DNA from: Tribonema minus | Lineage: Eukaryota > Sar > Xanthophyceae > Tribonematales > Tribonemataceae | Direction: 5' to 3' | Assembly (NCBI GenBank): GCA_017506865.1 | Contig: JAFCMP010000099.1 | Coordinates: 1-64,000 of the forward strand | Length of the DNA: 64,000 bases | Shown: in pieces, positions 23,508 through 35,881 of the stretch | Numbering within the stretch: the stretch's first letter is position 1 | Layout: each line of letters starts with the position of its first letter | The notes under the pieces: model-generated | The model's database searches: none | What the model was told of the DNA's origin: nothing | Seen by the model: the letters and a program-made list of their open reading frames with translations, nothing else | Made by a program: the position numbers and the translations under genes

Positions 23508-26500
23508 TCAGAGTATGTACACGGGGCGCGCCGCCGTCAGCGCGAAGACGGCCTTGGTGACTGGGCACGTGACCGTGCCGTCGCCGCGTTCCTCCGCCAG
23601 TGCCGCCAGCGCGCGCGATGAGTACACCTGCGGCAGCACGCGCGCGAAGTTGTAAGTTCGGCAGCCGAAAATTCAAGTTTCAGGAGTTGTGAATTCAGCA
23701 CAACTTGTGGGTTCCAACACGCAGATAGAAGTTGCTTGATGGCAAGGCAAATCGGACTTGAATGTGTATTGGCAGCTTATGGTGTAGGCCAGCGTGTGCA
23801 AAGAGTACACCAGCGGCGGCGTGCGCGCCTAGAGCTTCAAATCCAACTTCCAGGTACTGAATGCACACATAAACATGTCATGCGTCCATCTAGACTAATA
23901 GAATCCATCAAACCAGGCAAGTTGGAGATGACTATTGACTTTTTGCAACTGCTGATGAGCTGTACCAAATGGCGGTACTTTGAAGGAGGTGCATTCTATT
24001 GCTTAGTGCGTGACGATGCGCAGCTGATCCAAATGACGCTTGCGACAAGAGGTCCGTGTCTCACTGCGAAATCGCGCAGCGCGAGATCGCACAGCTCAAG
24101 CACTTTCAGGTGCTGCACCACACAGAGTATACAGCAGCGACTGCACGTGCCTCCGCGAGCCGCGACATTCTCAGTGCTCAGCTGCAGAGGGCGCCGCATG
24201 CAGCGCCAGCGCGCGACGCCGAGAGCGCCCCTAGTTTCGCGTTTTGAGCAATGAGAGTCACTAATTGACGCCAGCCGAGCTCTCCGAGCACCCTCCTGCT
24301 GCCCGTACCATTTCATAGTTCTCGCTTGCAGAGCAAAGAAGCCCTGATGATGAGTAGGTACCAGAGTCTCACGTGCAAGAACTTCATGGTATACCTTCCG
24401 TCACCTGGTCATACTTTGAAATGGTCATGTTGCAGCGCTCACCCACCTCCGCGGCGCCAGCTGTTGTACGGCACACCGCGCCGCTCCAACTGTGGAAACA
24501 CGGCACACTGCTGATGCTGCGGTGCTGAAACCCTCAAGGCAGCAGCGCAGCGCTAGCTTTGGCGCAGCGCCCCCCGGCATATGCGAACCGTCCCGCTCAA
24601 AACCGTGAGAACGTTACTGGCGTTGCAGTACCGAACTTCAACGCAGCAGCAAACTTCAAGGCAGCAGCGCTCACCTGCCCGTTCGGCAGCGCGAGCGGCG
24701 GATTGGCCTCGTCCATGCGCGCGCCGCTGATGCGGCACAGCAGCACGGAGTGGCCGTGGTGCGCGTATGGCAGCGCTCGCGCGAGCTCCTGCCCCTCGGC
24801 GCAGCACACGGGGCAGCCGTTGGGGGCGCGCGCCGCCGCCAGATCTGTGATCAGGGTTAGGGGTAGGGTTAGGGCTGCCAGCAGCAAAGCGTTGGTTGCA
24901 TCAAGAAGTGTATCAAACAAGTATGGCAGCGCACGCGCGAGCTCCTTCCCCTGTACGCAGCGCACAAGGCAGCCGTTGGGAGCGCGCGCCGCCGCCAGAT
25001 CCGCGGTGAGGGTTGGGTTCGCAACAGAGAGTCGGGCGCGTCATGAAACAGGGGCAGCTGTGCTGCAGCAGTGCGCCGCCAAAGCAACACACACACATCT
25101 TTGATGCGCACAGGCTGTCACGCAGCGGGCGGCCCGCGTTGGATAGACAATACAGCGCTATCGCGTCTGCGCCAGTCGCCTTCCTTCAGCACACGACTTG
25201 CTGCTGCCGTACCTGCCTTGAGCGCGCCGGCCGCGCCGCCGTCAAAGCAGCACACACACCTCTTGAATGCGCACAAGCCCTACGTAGCGCAAGGACCACG
25301 TTGCATGGACAACATGCGCGCTTGTGTACGCCTACACCAGCCTCTTTCCTCCAGCACAAAAATTACTGCTGGCGCACCAGCATTCAGCGCGCCGGCCGCG
25401 CTGCCGTCGAAGCACGGCAGCCTCTTGAGCGCGCACAGTCTGTGTATAGCTCACAGCCTGCATCATGAACAACATGCGCTCTTGCGTATATGCCAGCCCC
25501 TCTCCTTCTGCACAAAACCAGTACTGCTAGCGTACCTGCGTTCAGCGCGGCGGCCGCGCCGCCGTCGAAACACGCTGGCGTCTTTGGATGCTCACAGGCC
25601 GCCACGCAGCGCACGGCTCGCGTTGGATGCACAACACAGCACTGTTGCGCATGCGCCAGCTTCAGCACAAAAACTACTGCTGGCGCACCTGCGTTCAGCG
25701 CGCCGGCCGCGCCGCCGTCGAAGCACGCCGGCGTCTTGAGCGCGCACAGGCCGCAGCGCACGGCCGCGCGCAGCACAGGCGGGCGCGCCAGCCGCAGCGC
25801 CTTCGCGGCGGCGCTGGCGAGCTCCGCTGCGAGCTGCGGTGGCAGTGGCGGCGGTGGCGGCGGTGGCGGCGGCGGCGGCGGCGGCGGCAGCGGCGGCAGC
25901 GGCGGCATGTGAGTGGGCAGTGTGCGTGGCGTGAGCGCGACGAACGTGAAATTGAAGTTTTGAGGTGAAGATTTTAAGCGTGCTGACGACCTCCGCTGCG
26001 AGCTGCGGCGGTGGCGGTGGCGGCGACGGATGCGAGCGGCGGCAGCAGCGGCGGCGCAAGGCGGGCCATGAGGATGCTATTAGCGCGCCGCGGCAAGTGC
26101 TTGGCGGCTGCGCCAACAGCTGAAATGAAGACTTGAGGTGGAACGATTGCAGCGCGAAGGGGGGGGGGGGGGGGGGTTGATGGCAACTTCACATTGCTGC
26201 GAGCTGCGGTGGCGGCGGCGGCAGCGGCGGCGGTGGCGGCGGCGGTGGCCACGAATGCGAGCGGCAGCAGCACTGGCGGCGGCGAGCGGGCGGTGCGCAT
26301 GGCGTGAGCGCGACAAAGGTAAAGTTGAGGCTTGGCGGTGAAGGATTCAAGCACGCGGGGGGGCAGGGGGGGTGATGGGAGAAATTCAAAGCGTGCAGGG
26401 GGGGGGGGGGGGCTGATGGGAGAAGTTCATAGCGCGAGGGGGGGAGGCGGGGGCTGAGGCAGACTGCCGCGCTGAGGCTTGATTCCCGCCGTCCACCGCC

Positions 26501-28714
26501 TGCTGTGCCACGCCATTAGCTACAGAGGGCATGCGGCTGACATGAGCCCCGAGAAGTGACTACATAACTGTGCCGCGGCGAGAAGTGAACGCTGGCGGAG
26601 GCATGGCGCAGCCTGCATACGCAGGGGCTGAACGCTGCAGAGGGCATACGGCATGCCGCCCTGAGATGCGAACACATAGCTGTGCCATGCAGCCCACAGG
26701 GGTGACTACAGTAGCTGTGCTGCGACAGGAGTGAACGCCGTTGCTGCACACGGCTGTTTCGAAAAGCGGCGTGATGAGCCACACATAGGCCTACACGCGA
26801 GCGAGCAATGCGCACCATGCTGCGGTGCTCTGGACACGATGCGGGGAGGCGGGGAGGGGGCAAAGCTGGTAAGTGCGAGCGCACGCATACAGTATGTACC
26901 TCGTGCCACACGCCGTCGCCGCACAGCAGGTCCCTGTAGGGCGCGGGGGCATCGCCTGCGCGCCCGGCATACAGCAGCGACGCCATGGCGAGCCGCACGC
27001 GCTCCGCGCAGCGCTCGGCAACCTGCGTGCGCGCGGCACGTCACACAGCGCGCGTTGCCTTGATTCAACTGTTACAGCGAGTTTCAAGTTGAAGGTCAGG
27101 GGTGCATGACGGCATGCACATACTTGAGTGTAATCGCACGCTGCTGCTGGCTCCAGCGGGCTTGAGAGTTGAGCAAACTGCAGCACCGCCTGCTGCTTGA
27201 GTATGTTGCGAAGAACATGTATTTAGGTATGCTCCGAAGTTTTTGTGCAGATAAACAGCGAATCACCAAAATCGCACAAACATATACCTCAGCACTCGTG
27301 TTCTTGTCCGCCTCCGGTGGGCTCGAGAGGTGCGCTGTAGCATACTGCAGCGCCGCCTGCTTGTCGCCCGCCGCCACCAGCTGCAGGCACTCCTGCGCGC
27401 GCAGCAGAAACTCCAGCGGGCTGCGCCACCGCGCAGAGCACGCAGGCGGCAGTCATACGTGAATCAGCGCTTAGCAACGGCTCCATGATTTTAGTTTGAG
27501 ACGAGCATTGGGCTCGAGTCTGAGTTGAGTCTCAGGCTCAAGTCCGAGTTGAGTCTCAGGTTCATGCGGTGCGGCATTCCTGCGCGCGCAGCAGAAAGTC
27601 CAGCGGGCTGCCCCCCCCGCGCGGGGCGCCCGGGCGGCGGCGGTCATTCGCGAAGCAGTGCTCAGCGATGGCTTCACCAGTCGAGTCTGAGTCGAGTCTT
27701 GGGCTCAATTGTGAGTCAAGATTCAGGCCCAAGTCTGAGTCGAGTCGCAAATTCATACGGTGCGGCTCGCCTGCGCGCGCAGCAGAAAGTCCAGCGGGCT
27801 GCCCCCCCCGCGCGGGGCGCCCGGGCGGCGGCGGTCATTCGCGAAGCAGAGCTCAGCGATGGCTTCACGGGTCGAGTCTCAGTCGAGTCCCATGCTCACG
27901 CGGTGCGGTAGTCTACTCCGCTCAGTACGTGTTGAATGCTGTCCGATGGAAGCTTTGCACTGGGGTGGAGCATCTTCGCTTCGATTTTGGGCAAATGCAG
28001 CATGCGCGTCGCAGCCTCTGCACGTATGATACATCACTGCTATACAGATTTGTTTGAGCAGTAAACCAAGAGAGATCTGCAGAGGATGGCAGGTCTAGGC
28101 TCGCCCTGCTGCGGCACACAGACAGCACTTCAAACACCAGCAGCCACCCCAGAAAAGAAAAAAGAGACGCGGGAAGACAGGTTTGGAAAGACTGGAGTGT
28201 CTTGGCGCACTGCCAACCCTGACCCTAACCCTAACCCTAATGCTAACCTCACCCTAACCCTATCATCGCTGCGATGCTCACCTGCCCACGCGCCGCAGCC
28301 GCGAGCCGTTGCCGGCGCACCACGCGAGCGCCGGCGCGCAGTCCCTGCTGAGCAGCGCTGCCTGCGCCGCGCGCAGCTCGTCGTACACGTGCGCGTCCAC
28401 CAGCGACTCCAGGCCCGTCTGCGGCGGCGCGGGGGTGAAGGGGGGGGAGCGAGTGGGTGGGGGGGTGTTGTTATGTGTGTATGCTGGGTGGGTGGGGGGA
28501 GGGTGAGAGGGGGGATGCGGTTCTAGTGGTTGTGTGCTGGGCGTCACGTGCGTGCGCGAGCTGCGACCGCATCAGCAAACATGCGCACCTCCTGTATCAG
28601 CGCGCGCGCGCTCCGCTCGTGCCCCTGCTGCAGCAGATAGTCCGCCACCCAGCGGTCCACGCGCGTGCGCTCCCACTCGCCAACCTGCGTGCCGCCGCCG
28701 CCGCTGCTGCTGCT

Positions 28715-28746
<32 letters not shown>

Positions 28747-31263
28747 TGCCGCCATCTTCCAATTGATCAGCTGCTGCGGGTGCGCTGAGGGTGGGGCGGC
28801 AGGCGGTGGTGCAGCGCAGGCCTCAGCTGAGGTGGACGGGCACTGAGAAGCGCCAGCGACAGCGATTGGCAGCAACTCTTTCATCACTGCGGGCGTGGTG
28901 CTGGGCATGCGTGCGCGCACACTGTCAGCCGGCACGCTTCCGCAGCCACTGCTGCCGCTGCCGTTGCTGCTGCTGCCGCTGCCGCCGCCGCCACTGCGAA
29001 TGCTGCCGCCGCCGGCCGGCACTGCAGCTAGCGCCGCTGCTGCTGCCGCTGCGGATGATGAACATGCGGTCGGGTAGCCACAGGCGCACTGGCGGCGGGT
29101 ACGTAGAAGCGGCGCTGCATCGAGCCGGCATGTCGAGCGCATTGCCAAAGCAGTCAAAAACCCCGATGTGTGCCGAATGTGGTGAGAGCGCATGCACATT
29201 TGCCGAGCGTGTGCACTTCCTCGCCAGCGCTCTGTACCTGCGGGCAGGCCGCCCGGAGACTACAGCGCAGCAGTGCGCTGGGGACACTCAAGAAGATTCA
29301 CATGCATGTATCTATACCTGCCCATCGTCTTCAGTCTCCCTACATACCGTTTTGCCGTGCAGCATCCTTCTAGAGACCACGAATACATGCCTACCCCCCA
29401 TTGAATTTACCGGAGTACATTCCGCATCATTTGTGTGTGTGCATACATGCCCGGCAGCGCCCGCCGCCAGACGCACGCGCCTACGCTGAGTACACACCAC
29501 ACACGCAGCCATGCAGTGCTTGCAACCCTCGCGCGTACTGTTCACGTTACTCAGGTACACAGCGTATCGTTGTGCGTGTGCATCATGTACATGCACCTAC
29601 ACGCATGGGTTCGGACTAGGGTCAGGGTTAGGGTAAAGGTTTGGGTTTAGGCGCTAGCCCTAACCCTAAGGGTCAGGCGCAGCACGTGAAAACGCGCGCG
29701 CATTACGCACCCGCCGGCGCTCGCCGCAGCAGCGCCCTTCAAATGCTCAATGCGCGCCATCATGGTCACCAGGTGGCGCGCCTGCTGCGCATCCGCCTCC
29801 GCCACCGCCGCGCGCAGCTGCTGCAGCCGCGCCGCCAGAGCGTCCAGCGCGCCCGCCACGGCGTCCGCATCCGCCGCCGGCACCGCCGTCACCGCAGCGG
29901 CAGCAGCGCGCGCCGCAACCATGTCCTTCGCCGCCGCCGTGGCGGCGGAGAGGTCCCGCGTCACCTGCGCAGCAGCAGCGGCGGCGGCGCCAGTCGGTTC
30001 ATGCACAGTTCAAGATGACTTAGTGTAATTTAAGTTATGTGCACGGTGATGGTGCTGTGCAGGGTGTTGGGCGTGTAGATCGCCGCGCTGCATGCGTGCG
30101 CGCTGCTGTACTGCACGGCGTAGGGCGTTCCGCCATCGCGTTCTGCCGCAGGCGCCGCCGATGCTGCTGACGCGCGCCGCGCGCAGGGCGAGCGGGTGGG
30201 GGCATTGTGTACGCGTATCGAGATTGGGGCAGCTGCGGCTAGACGGGACCTCAGCACCACGGACGTGCAGGTAGCGAAGGGCCTGAGAGGGAGCGACTGG
30301 TGTGGTGACCATCCAGGGTTGTGCTGATTCAAGAGCGGGTTTCAAGCTTTTTGATGGCGGTATGGTGCCGACTCTGCCGCTGTGGCATGCACCATTGAAT
30401 TGTCATTTTATTCGCTGCACAGGTCGTTCCACTGGCGATGCGAGTGAGCCAAGGCACACACGGTTCCCCCAGTAATGCATTTTACTGAGAAGCTAGTCTC
30501 CTCGCAGTTGGGTGAACCCCGCTGGTGCTGCCGGCAAGTATGGGCACCAATTATGGGCAGCCACGGCGCGGGGGGGCGGCGGGGGGGGGGGCTCATGAGG
30601 GCAACTCTAGATCATCATTAGAGTTGCCCTGTGTACAGCGAGTGCAATGACTGCAATTGACGCAGATGCAAATGCGCTAGAGAGGCCATGCACTAGTGAA
30701 AATGTGCGTAGGTGGCCGGCGACGCCTGCTAGCGCCACTGCACTGCTGGCAATAATCTCGTTGGCGTCATTGCATGCTGCAGCCGGCTTCCAGCGGAGCT
30801 TCCTCTGCACGAGTGCGCAGCGCTTCAGAGATGGGCAGCGATGCTGACAGGGTCCTTTTGCGGGGTGATGGCAATGTCTTTCATGCGCTAAAACATGAGA
30901 TGTGTCTCAAGCATCCATCATGCTCCTCGTTTTGAGGCGTCTTGTACATGGTGGGCTGGAACCTCTTCGACCGGTGGGAAAAACAGTCTAGCTTCCACAC
31001 ATCTGTATTCAAGTTGAACACTGTAAACATAGACGCCAGCTCATTTGCAATGAACACGATCTGGCAGCGGATCCGAATGTCGCTAAGGCTGGTGCACTGG
31101 GTGTAGACGATGGTGTGCGCGACATCTGACAGGTGGCCGAGTCTCGCTGCAGCATAGCATTCAAATGCTGTGAAGGCGCTGCGCTCACCGTCTTTTGCGT
31201 GACGCGGAACACCTGGTTGAAGCATTCAAACGGCGTCCTGATGAAAGCGCCCTCCAACTCCAT
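23508..31263 (-). CDS. MAEA: MAEA / GID9 / FYV10, RING-like subunit of the CTLH (GID) E3 ubiquitin ligase
   Basis: Subunit that forms the catalytic RING heterodimer with RMND5/GID2 in the CTLH/GID E3 ligase. Nine exons on the minus strand, all phases agreeing: 31263-31189, 29964-29711, 28784-28589, 28418-28282, 27420-27288, 27022-26900, 25833-25689, 24844-24675 and 23627-23508 (TGA). Product 450 residues (human about 396; the excess is mainly Ala/Gly linker). Exon 1 reads AFIRTPFECFNQVFRVTQK, the family's N-terminal 'xPxExxNxxFRxxQK'. Then come a coiled coil (LDALAARLQQLRAAV; ARIEHLKG), LisH (VDRWVADYLLQQGHERSA, about 150-175), CTLH (LVDAHVYDEL; PALAWCAGNGSRLRR), PAPYRDLL, CGLCALKTPACF, and the RING-like end (CPVC, LPYAHHGHSVLLCRISG, DEANPPLALPNGQVYSS, VTCPVTKAVF, VYIL stop). 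Here 'CPVTK' stands where relatives often have 'CPRT'. ATG 31263 is the first Met before the conserved motif. Orthology is from recalled sequence; very likely right. Confidence 0.92.
24860..25688 (-). repeat. Donor- and acceptor-side exon echoes in MAEA intron 7
   Basis: Read on the plus strand, the end of exon 7 (ACCTGCGTTCAGCGCGCCGGC then GCCGCCGTCGAAGCACG) recurs at about 25525, 25373, 25215 and, more weakly, 25060. Units are about 150-170 bp and keep a CTTGAGCGCGCACAGG-like block. Near the other end, the start of the RING exon (GCAGCCGTTGGGAGCGCG then GCCGCCGCCAGATC) recurs once at about 24968-25003. The intron therefore holds echoes of both neighbours. Confidence 0.8.
25910..26510 (-). 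repeat. Acceptor-side echoes of MAEA exon 7
   Basis: The block GCTGCGAGCTGCGG plus a GGCGG-rich run and CGAGCGGCGGCAGCAG is copied at about 25990-26070 and 26195-26290, each with a GTGAGCGCGACRAA-AAGTTGA segment as at 25930-25960. A run of about 20 G follows 26159, and another starts at 26398. These copies make long Ala, Arg or Pro-rich false ORFs on both strands. Confidence 0.7.
26511..26890. repeat. Degenerate tandem repeat in MAEA intron 6
   Basis: GAGGGCATRCGGC followed by GAGAAGTGA or GAGATGCGA, an ACATARCTGTGCC segment and GTGAACGCYG recurs two to three times between about 26524 and 26745, with a period near 95-110 bp. I could not derive this unit from a flanking exon. Confidence 0.5.
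27495..27900 (-). repeat. Acceptor-side echoes of MAEA exon 5 with GAGTC words
   Basis: Two near-identical copies (about 27579-27685 and 27772-27876) carry GCGCGCAGCAGAAAGTCCAGCGGGCTG-type sequence, the start of exon 5 with its acceptor (true exon begins 27420 on minus). They are separated by GAGTCTGAGTYGAGTC-type repeats. Period is about 190 bp. Confidence 0.8.
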
Positions 31264-33154
31264 TTTGCACTCACTTCTCAAAAAGTAGGTGCTTCTCTGC
31301 CAGACTGCGGAATCCGCACTATCGGCTCGCAGCGCGCCGTACGAGAGCTCTCGAAACAACCCAAGACACGTATGATGCGCGACACAACCTTACTTCAACA
31401 GTAACTTCAAGTCATGTTTGAAGTGTGAAACTCGGTGAAAGAAGAATTGACCTGCCTCATACTTTCAACTGTATATATGCACACATATCCCCCCCCGAGT
31501 GGGCTATACAGTGGTATGCATCGACTTACCTGAGCACTGCAGTGCTGTACTTGTATTATGTGCTGTGCTTTTTAAACAACGGAGTAAGTTTGCATAGAAG
31601 TGATTATCTACATCGGCCATCTGCAAACTCAGAGGTTGGGTGTCTTGCGCTGATTGCTACTATATGCATACGATCATAATGGTTGACAAGCAGGATGCGG
31701 CTGCTCAGCAACTTAAGACCAGAAACCACATGGCAGTTGACTTAGATTGGATGGCACTCTGGTGATTGTTTGTATGCAGCTGTCGCCACTACTCCTTGCT
31801 TTGATCCTGGCTTACAACTTTGGTGAACTACGATCTGTGCAACAGGTGTTGGAGGCTGCCAGCAAGCTTGTTGTATGAACGGCGGCATCACAAGAATCAG
31901 ACTGTTAGATTTGTGCAAGTTCAGGCTTGTCCGAGTACTGTAGGCTGACAGTAACGTGCTGAAGTTCACAGATCAACATTCTTTTAGGTTTGTGCAAGCT
32001 CAGGCTTGTCCAAGCAGGCTGACAGTACCGTCTTGTCCGAATTTAAGGACACTGACCGACTAATGCGGAATGGCAGTAAAAAGGGGCGGTGACCGCCACT
32101 TTGAGATGGCCAGTTGAAAGGGTGACCTATATTTGTGGATAGGCTCAAAACGCATTGCCAGGCATCATCAGATAGCACGCCTTCAACTTCTTCCTTCAAC
32201 TTCAAGCAATTTTGCCGAGAAATGTGCGCGTTGGTACTCCAGCGAACTAAGGCCATGGCCGCTGCCAAAGCAGCTGTCTTTGCTGACAAGCAACGCAAGA
32301 TCAGCTTCTTCTGCATCTGTCTAGCTGCTGCAGCAAACGTGTAGCGAAGTAGAGTCGAGTAGTTCGATGTGGTCATGTGGGTGCGCGCCCGGTGGTGGGG
32401 TCGATCGCCGTAAATGATGCTGACGAGGGCCCTCCGCTTCGTCATCAACGCACAGCAACAGCAACGATAATAGAGCCTGGCGCAATCCTGCCCCTCGCAA
32501 AGATCACTATGCCAACACTGGCTCAGCCCAACAGTTGCCAGCAGGAGGTTAACTGGGCCATACAGAAGGCATATGTGCTGAAAGTGCTTGCTGCTTGCGC
32601 AACACACCTTGTACATTCACACAGTCTCGTGCAGGAAGTGTCTGGTACCGTCTTGGTGAAAGCTGAGGCGATATGCGGCGAAAAGTATGTACCTCAAACC
32701 CCCCCTGACCAACAATTTGGGATGGCCAGTAAAAGGGTGACCTATAATTCGGGTGGCTAAGTTGAAACTGACGCATTAGTCGAACAGTGTCCTTAAATTC
32801 GGACAAGACGGTAGCTTGCTGGCGTTCACTGACAACGTGGAGCCTGGCGCGGCCTCCTGTTTAATCGCAGTATGTCGTTCGCTCCCCAGCGCAACCCCCT
32901 TCCCACGAGACGGGATGTTTCATATCCTGGAGGAGTATCAGGCACTGCTAACGATTGAAACATGCGATTTTTTGCGCACCAACTTCAAAACGTTACACCG
33001 TAACTGTTGAACTTTCCAAAACAAATGTTGAACTGTCGATAAGCACACGACTGGCGCTGCCATGCAGACCACAGACTGTCCGCTCGTTATAACAATTGAC
33101 GTGATGAATGCGTGTTGCATGGCTTCAGAGGAAACATCTCGTAGACACCGGTGA
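31264..33154. promoter_or_regulatory. Divergent intergenic region, likely two promoters
   Basis: Separates the start codons of MAEA (-) and the gene at 33155 (+), so both promoters should lie here; no core motif was recognised. A 45-bp direct repeat (TTGTGCAAG.TCAGGCTTGTCC with a GGCTGACAGTA end) lies at about 31912-31955 and 31990-32027, followed by the inverted-repeat element at 32028-32811. The last 340 bp (32814-33154) probably hold the plus-strand promoter and 5' UTR. Confidence 0.45.
32028..32811. mobile_element. Non-autonomous terminal-inverted-repeat element, TA target duplication
   Basis: Inverted ends CCGTCTTGTCCGAATTTAAG plus GACACTG (left, from 32028) match the inverse at the right end (to 32811). 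They are flanked by TA at 32026-32027 and 32812-32813, as expected for Tc1/mariner-type insertion. Similarity continues inward (CGACTAATGCG). Inside, AGATGGCCAGTTGAAAGGG and GATGGCCAGTAAAAGGG, each followed by TGACCTATA, form a direct subterminal pair at about 32104 and 32720. No transposase-like frame is present, so the 784-bp element is a non-autonomous derivative. Confidence 0.65.
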
Positions 33155-35848
33155 ATGGCTCCATCATCAGCATCAGCTCATACCCGGGAGGTGGCGGATG
33201 AGCTGCATGTGGAGGCAGTCGCCAGGGTGAAAGAGAGGGAAGCTCTGCTACGAGCGCTGACGGACAGCGAGGGCGAGGGCGCAGGGGAGCTTGTAAAGCT
33301 TGTGCAGCAGCTGAGGATCGCATCTATCGCCGCTGTTGAGGTAAGAATCTGGACTTTGCACATGACACCAATAGTTCGCTTTCTATACCAACACCAGTTT
33401 GGTGATGACGCTGCCCTCTGCCTGTTAGAATTGTTGCAAGAGGAGCTGCTAATGATCACACCAGAAGGCCGCAGCATAATGTGTATATTGCATGACCTAT
33501 CGAGCTCTCTACCACATGGTGGTGATAGACTCCACTGGATGCGACCATACCGTCTTATGCATGGCAGGGCATGTGTCACCAGGTTGTTGTCTACAGATGA
33601 GTTTCAAAACACCCAAGATTTCAACACTTCAGACAGTATTTTTTAAGCACCACTTTTATCGATTGTCGAGGCTGATGTGTGTTGGGTGTCTGATTGCACA
33701 ACAGCAACGCGAGTTGTGCTTGAAGACCCCTTGATGCACGTGGCACCGTGAACGCAGTGCATGCATCAGCCTGCTGCGCGCAGTACGCAAAAGACATGAC
33801 CGGCATGGCGGTTTGTACCAAAGAGCAGACTTCAACAGCGGCGGCGGCACAAGTCGCTGCCCGAGCTGCTGTGCCTCATTCAGTGAGGCTGTCGTAGGGC
33901 ATAAACAGGGGAGGCTGCGCACTGTAGAGCTCTGCAGAGGATGGTGACATAAGTTTGCCATGGGCTCAATGATACGTCATACTGCATTTGCAAATGCGGA
34001 GTGTGAACGTACGGTCATACTGCAGAGTACTTTAGAGTATGATGCATGCATCGAAGTATAGTACATTACAGTAGTGTATGCTGATGCAGAGGCAGGGCAG
34101 TGGAAGTACATGAAAGGTGTATTGCTGGCAGACCCTGCTCTGAACTTTGCCAGCCAGTCATTCATGGTTGGGGTGGCTTCACAATATCACGTAGGCGTCG
34201 AATGCAGCAGCCAGCTATCCATGACTGAAGTGATTTGCGGTATTCAGTAGCCATTCTAAGCAACAGCCGCTATGAATGGACGGCGGAAGGGCGGAAACAA
34301 CTAACCGTGGTGAATAGATGTTGCAGTTGCAGCTAAATGCGATAACTAAGCACCATGCGGCAACAACATTCTCATTCAGTATGTACTGAATCTCTGTGCT
34401 CCATTTGCAAGAGCCTGCGCGCAGTGTGAGCACATTTTTGGTCTACTTTCGAAATCAGCCTGCCGACATCCCCCTATCCACAAAATCTTCAACTCCTTTG
34501 CCATAATGATTTCAGGCTATACAGGTGTGGCAGCGAGCGTGCGTGGCCACCGCTCCTACCGCTCCCGCGTCCCCCGCGACTGCGTCCCCCAAATCCCCCC
34601 TGCGCGGATCGCTGCTGCCACAACTTCAAGTTGGCATGTCACCGACGGCGCGGGGCGCGGTTGCCGTGCACCTCTTCAGCGCCGGGGCGGATGGGGACCA
34701 GTCCTGGAACTGTTCTTCATCGCAGGCGAACGCCCCGCCGCCGCCGTTCGTGTGGGAGGGGAACAACTACCTGCTGAAGGTACTTCGCCTCGAGATTCTT
34801 CAATTGTAGGGCTGTCGATAACGGTCGAACTCCCCGCCGCCGCTCGTGTGGGGAGGGGGCCAACTGCCTGCTGAAGGTACCTGCCTCAGAAATCCTTAAT
34901 AAAAGCCTCAATCCATACAGTGTACCAGCGCAACAACAATGCACCATGGCCACGTGTCCCCACGTGCCACTCTGCCTGCCGTTCCCCGTCGAAGTAAAAA
35001 TAGGGCTATCGTCAACAGCCGTTGTGACTGGCCTGGGTATGAGCATCATCGCGGCGGTTGCAGAGCCAGCGCCCGTCCGGCCGTCTGCAGTGCTGAGCGC
35101 TGATTCGCTGGGACTGCGCCCCGCCGCGGGCACAGGAAACATGCCGCAGCGCGGCCTGTTCGGCTGTGTCCGCAGTGCGGCTGCAGACGTTCACAGCGTG
35201 CGCCGCACTGCAGTGCTCAGCAGACGTTCACAGCGTGCCGCACCACCTGTCAGCTGTGGCCGGTGGAAGTACTACTGATGATCAGTGCTGCTGCTGCTGG
35301 GCGATAGCTGCGCGCAAGCATCGGATTGCTCGCGCCACGCTGCGTGCTGCTGCCGGTCCCCCCCCCAACCCCCAACAACCAGACCGAGCTGTTTGTTGAA
35401 GAATTGGCGGTGCGCTCAGCATTGTGCTCAGGCGGGCGAAGGCGAATGTATAGCGCGAGGCTGGGCTTGCTAGACGTCAGATTATAACTGATCAGATCAT
35501 CTGCTGAGTACACCGAGCTGGTATCCTGCTCTCGCCCCTTTGCGCCCCCCTCACACCGCCAGTCAGCCGTGAACAGTTGTTCAGTACTGGCAAGCAGTCC
35601 GGCTGCCTCTGCGTGCGTGCATCAATCACTCGCACTGCTGCTGCCACTCCCCCCCCCCTTCATCCGTGATCTCGGGCATCCCTGATCTCGCCCCCTGCTG
35701 CCGCCCCCCCCGCAACAGATGTGCCACGACACCGACAGCATCGCTCAGGACTCGCGAGTCCTCGACGTCCTGCCCCCCGATGCGGCGCCGGCGCGCAACC
35801 CCTTCCTCCTGGGCCGCGGCCTGGATGAGGCGGTGGCGGCGATGGCGA

Positions 35849-35881
<33 letters not shown>

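Noticed and set aside
28597-29199. Long Ala/Gly/Ser-rich frames around 28.6-29.2 kb
   Set aside because: GCC/GGC-repeat shadows of the MAEA LisH exon and its intron. Only the frame with VDRWVADYLLQQG fits a conserved domain.
30030-30332. Minus-strand frame with TPYAVQYSSAHACSAAIYT as the end of another gene or the MAEA 5' exon
   Set aside because: It lacks the conserved MAEA N-terminal motif, which lies at 31189-31263 with correct phase, and would leave only about 70 bp to exon 2.
31984-32616. Minus-strand 210-codon frame as a transposase
   Set aside because: It spans the inverted-repeat end and shows no DDE-type spacing or helix-turn-helix pattern. Judged a chance frame inside a non-autonomous element.
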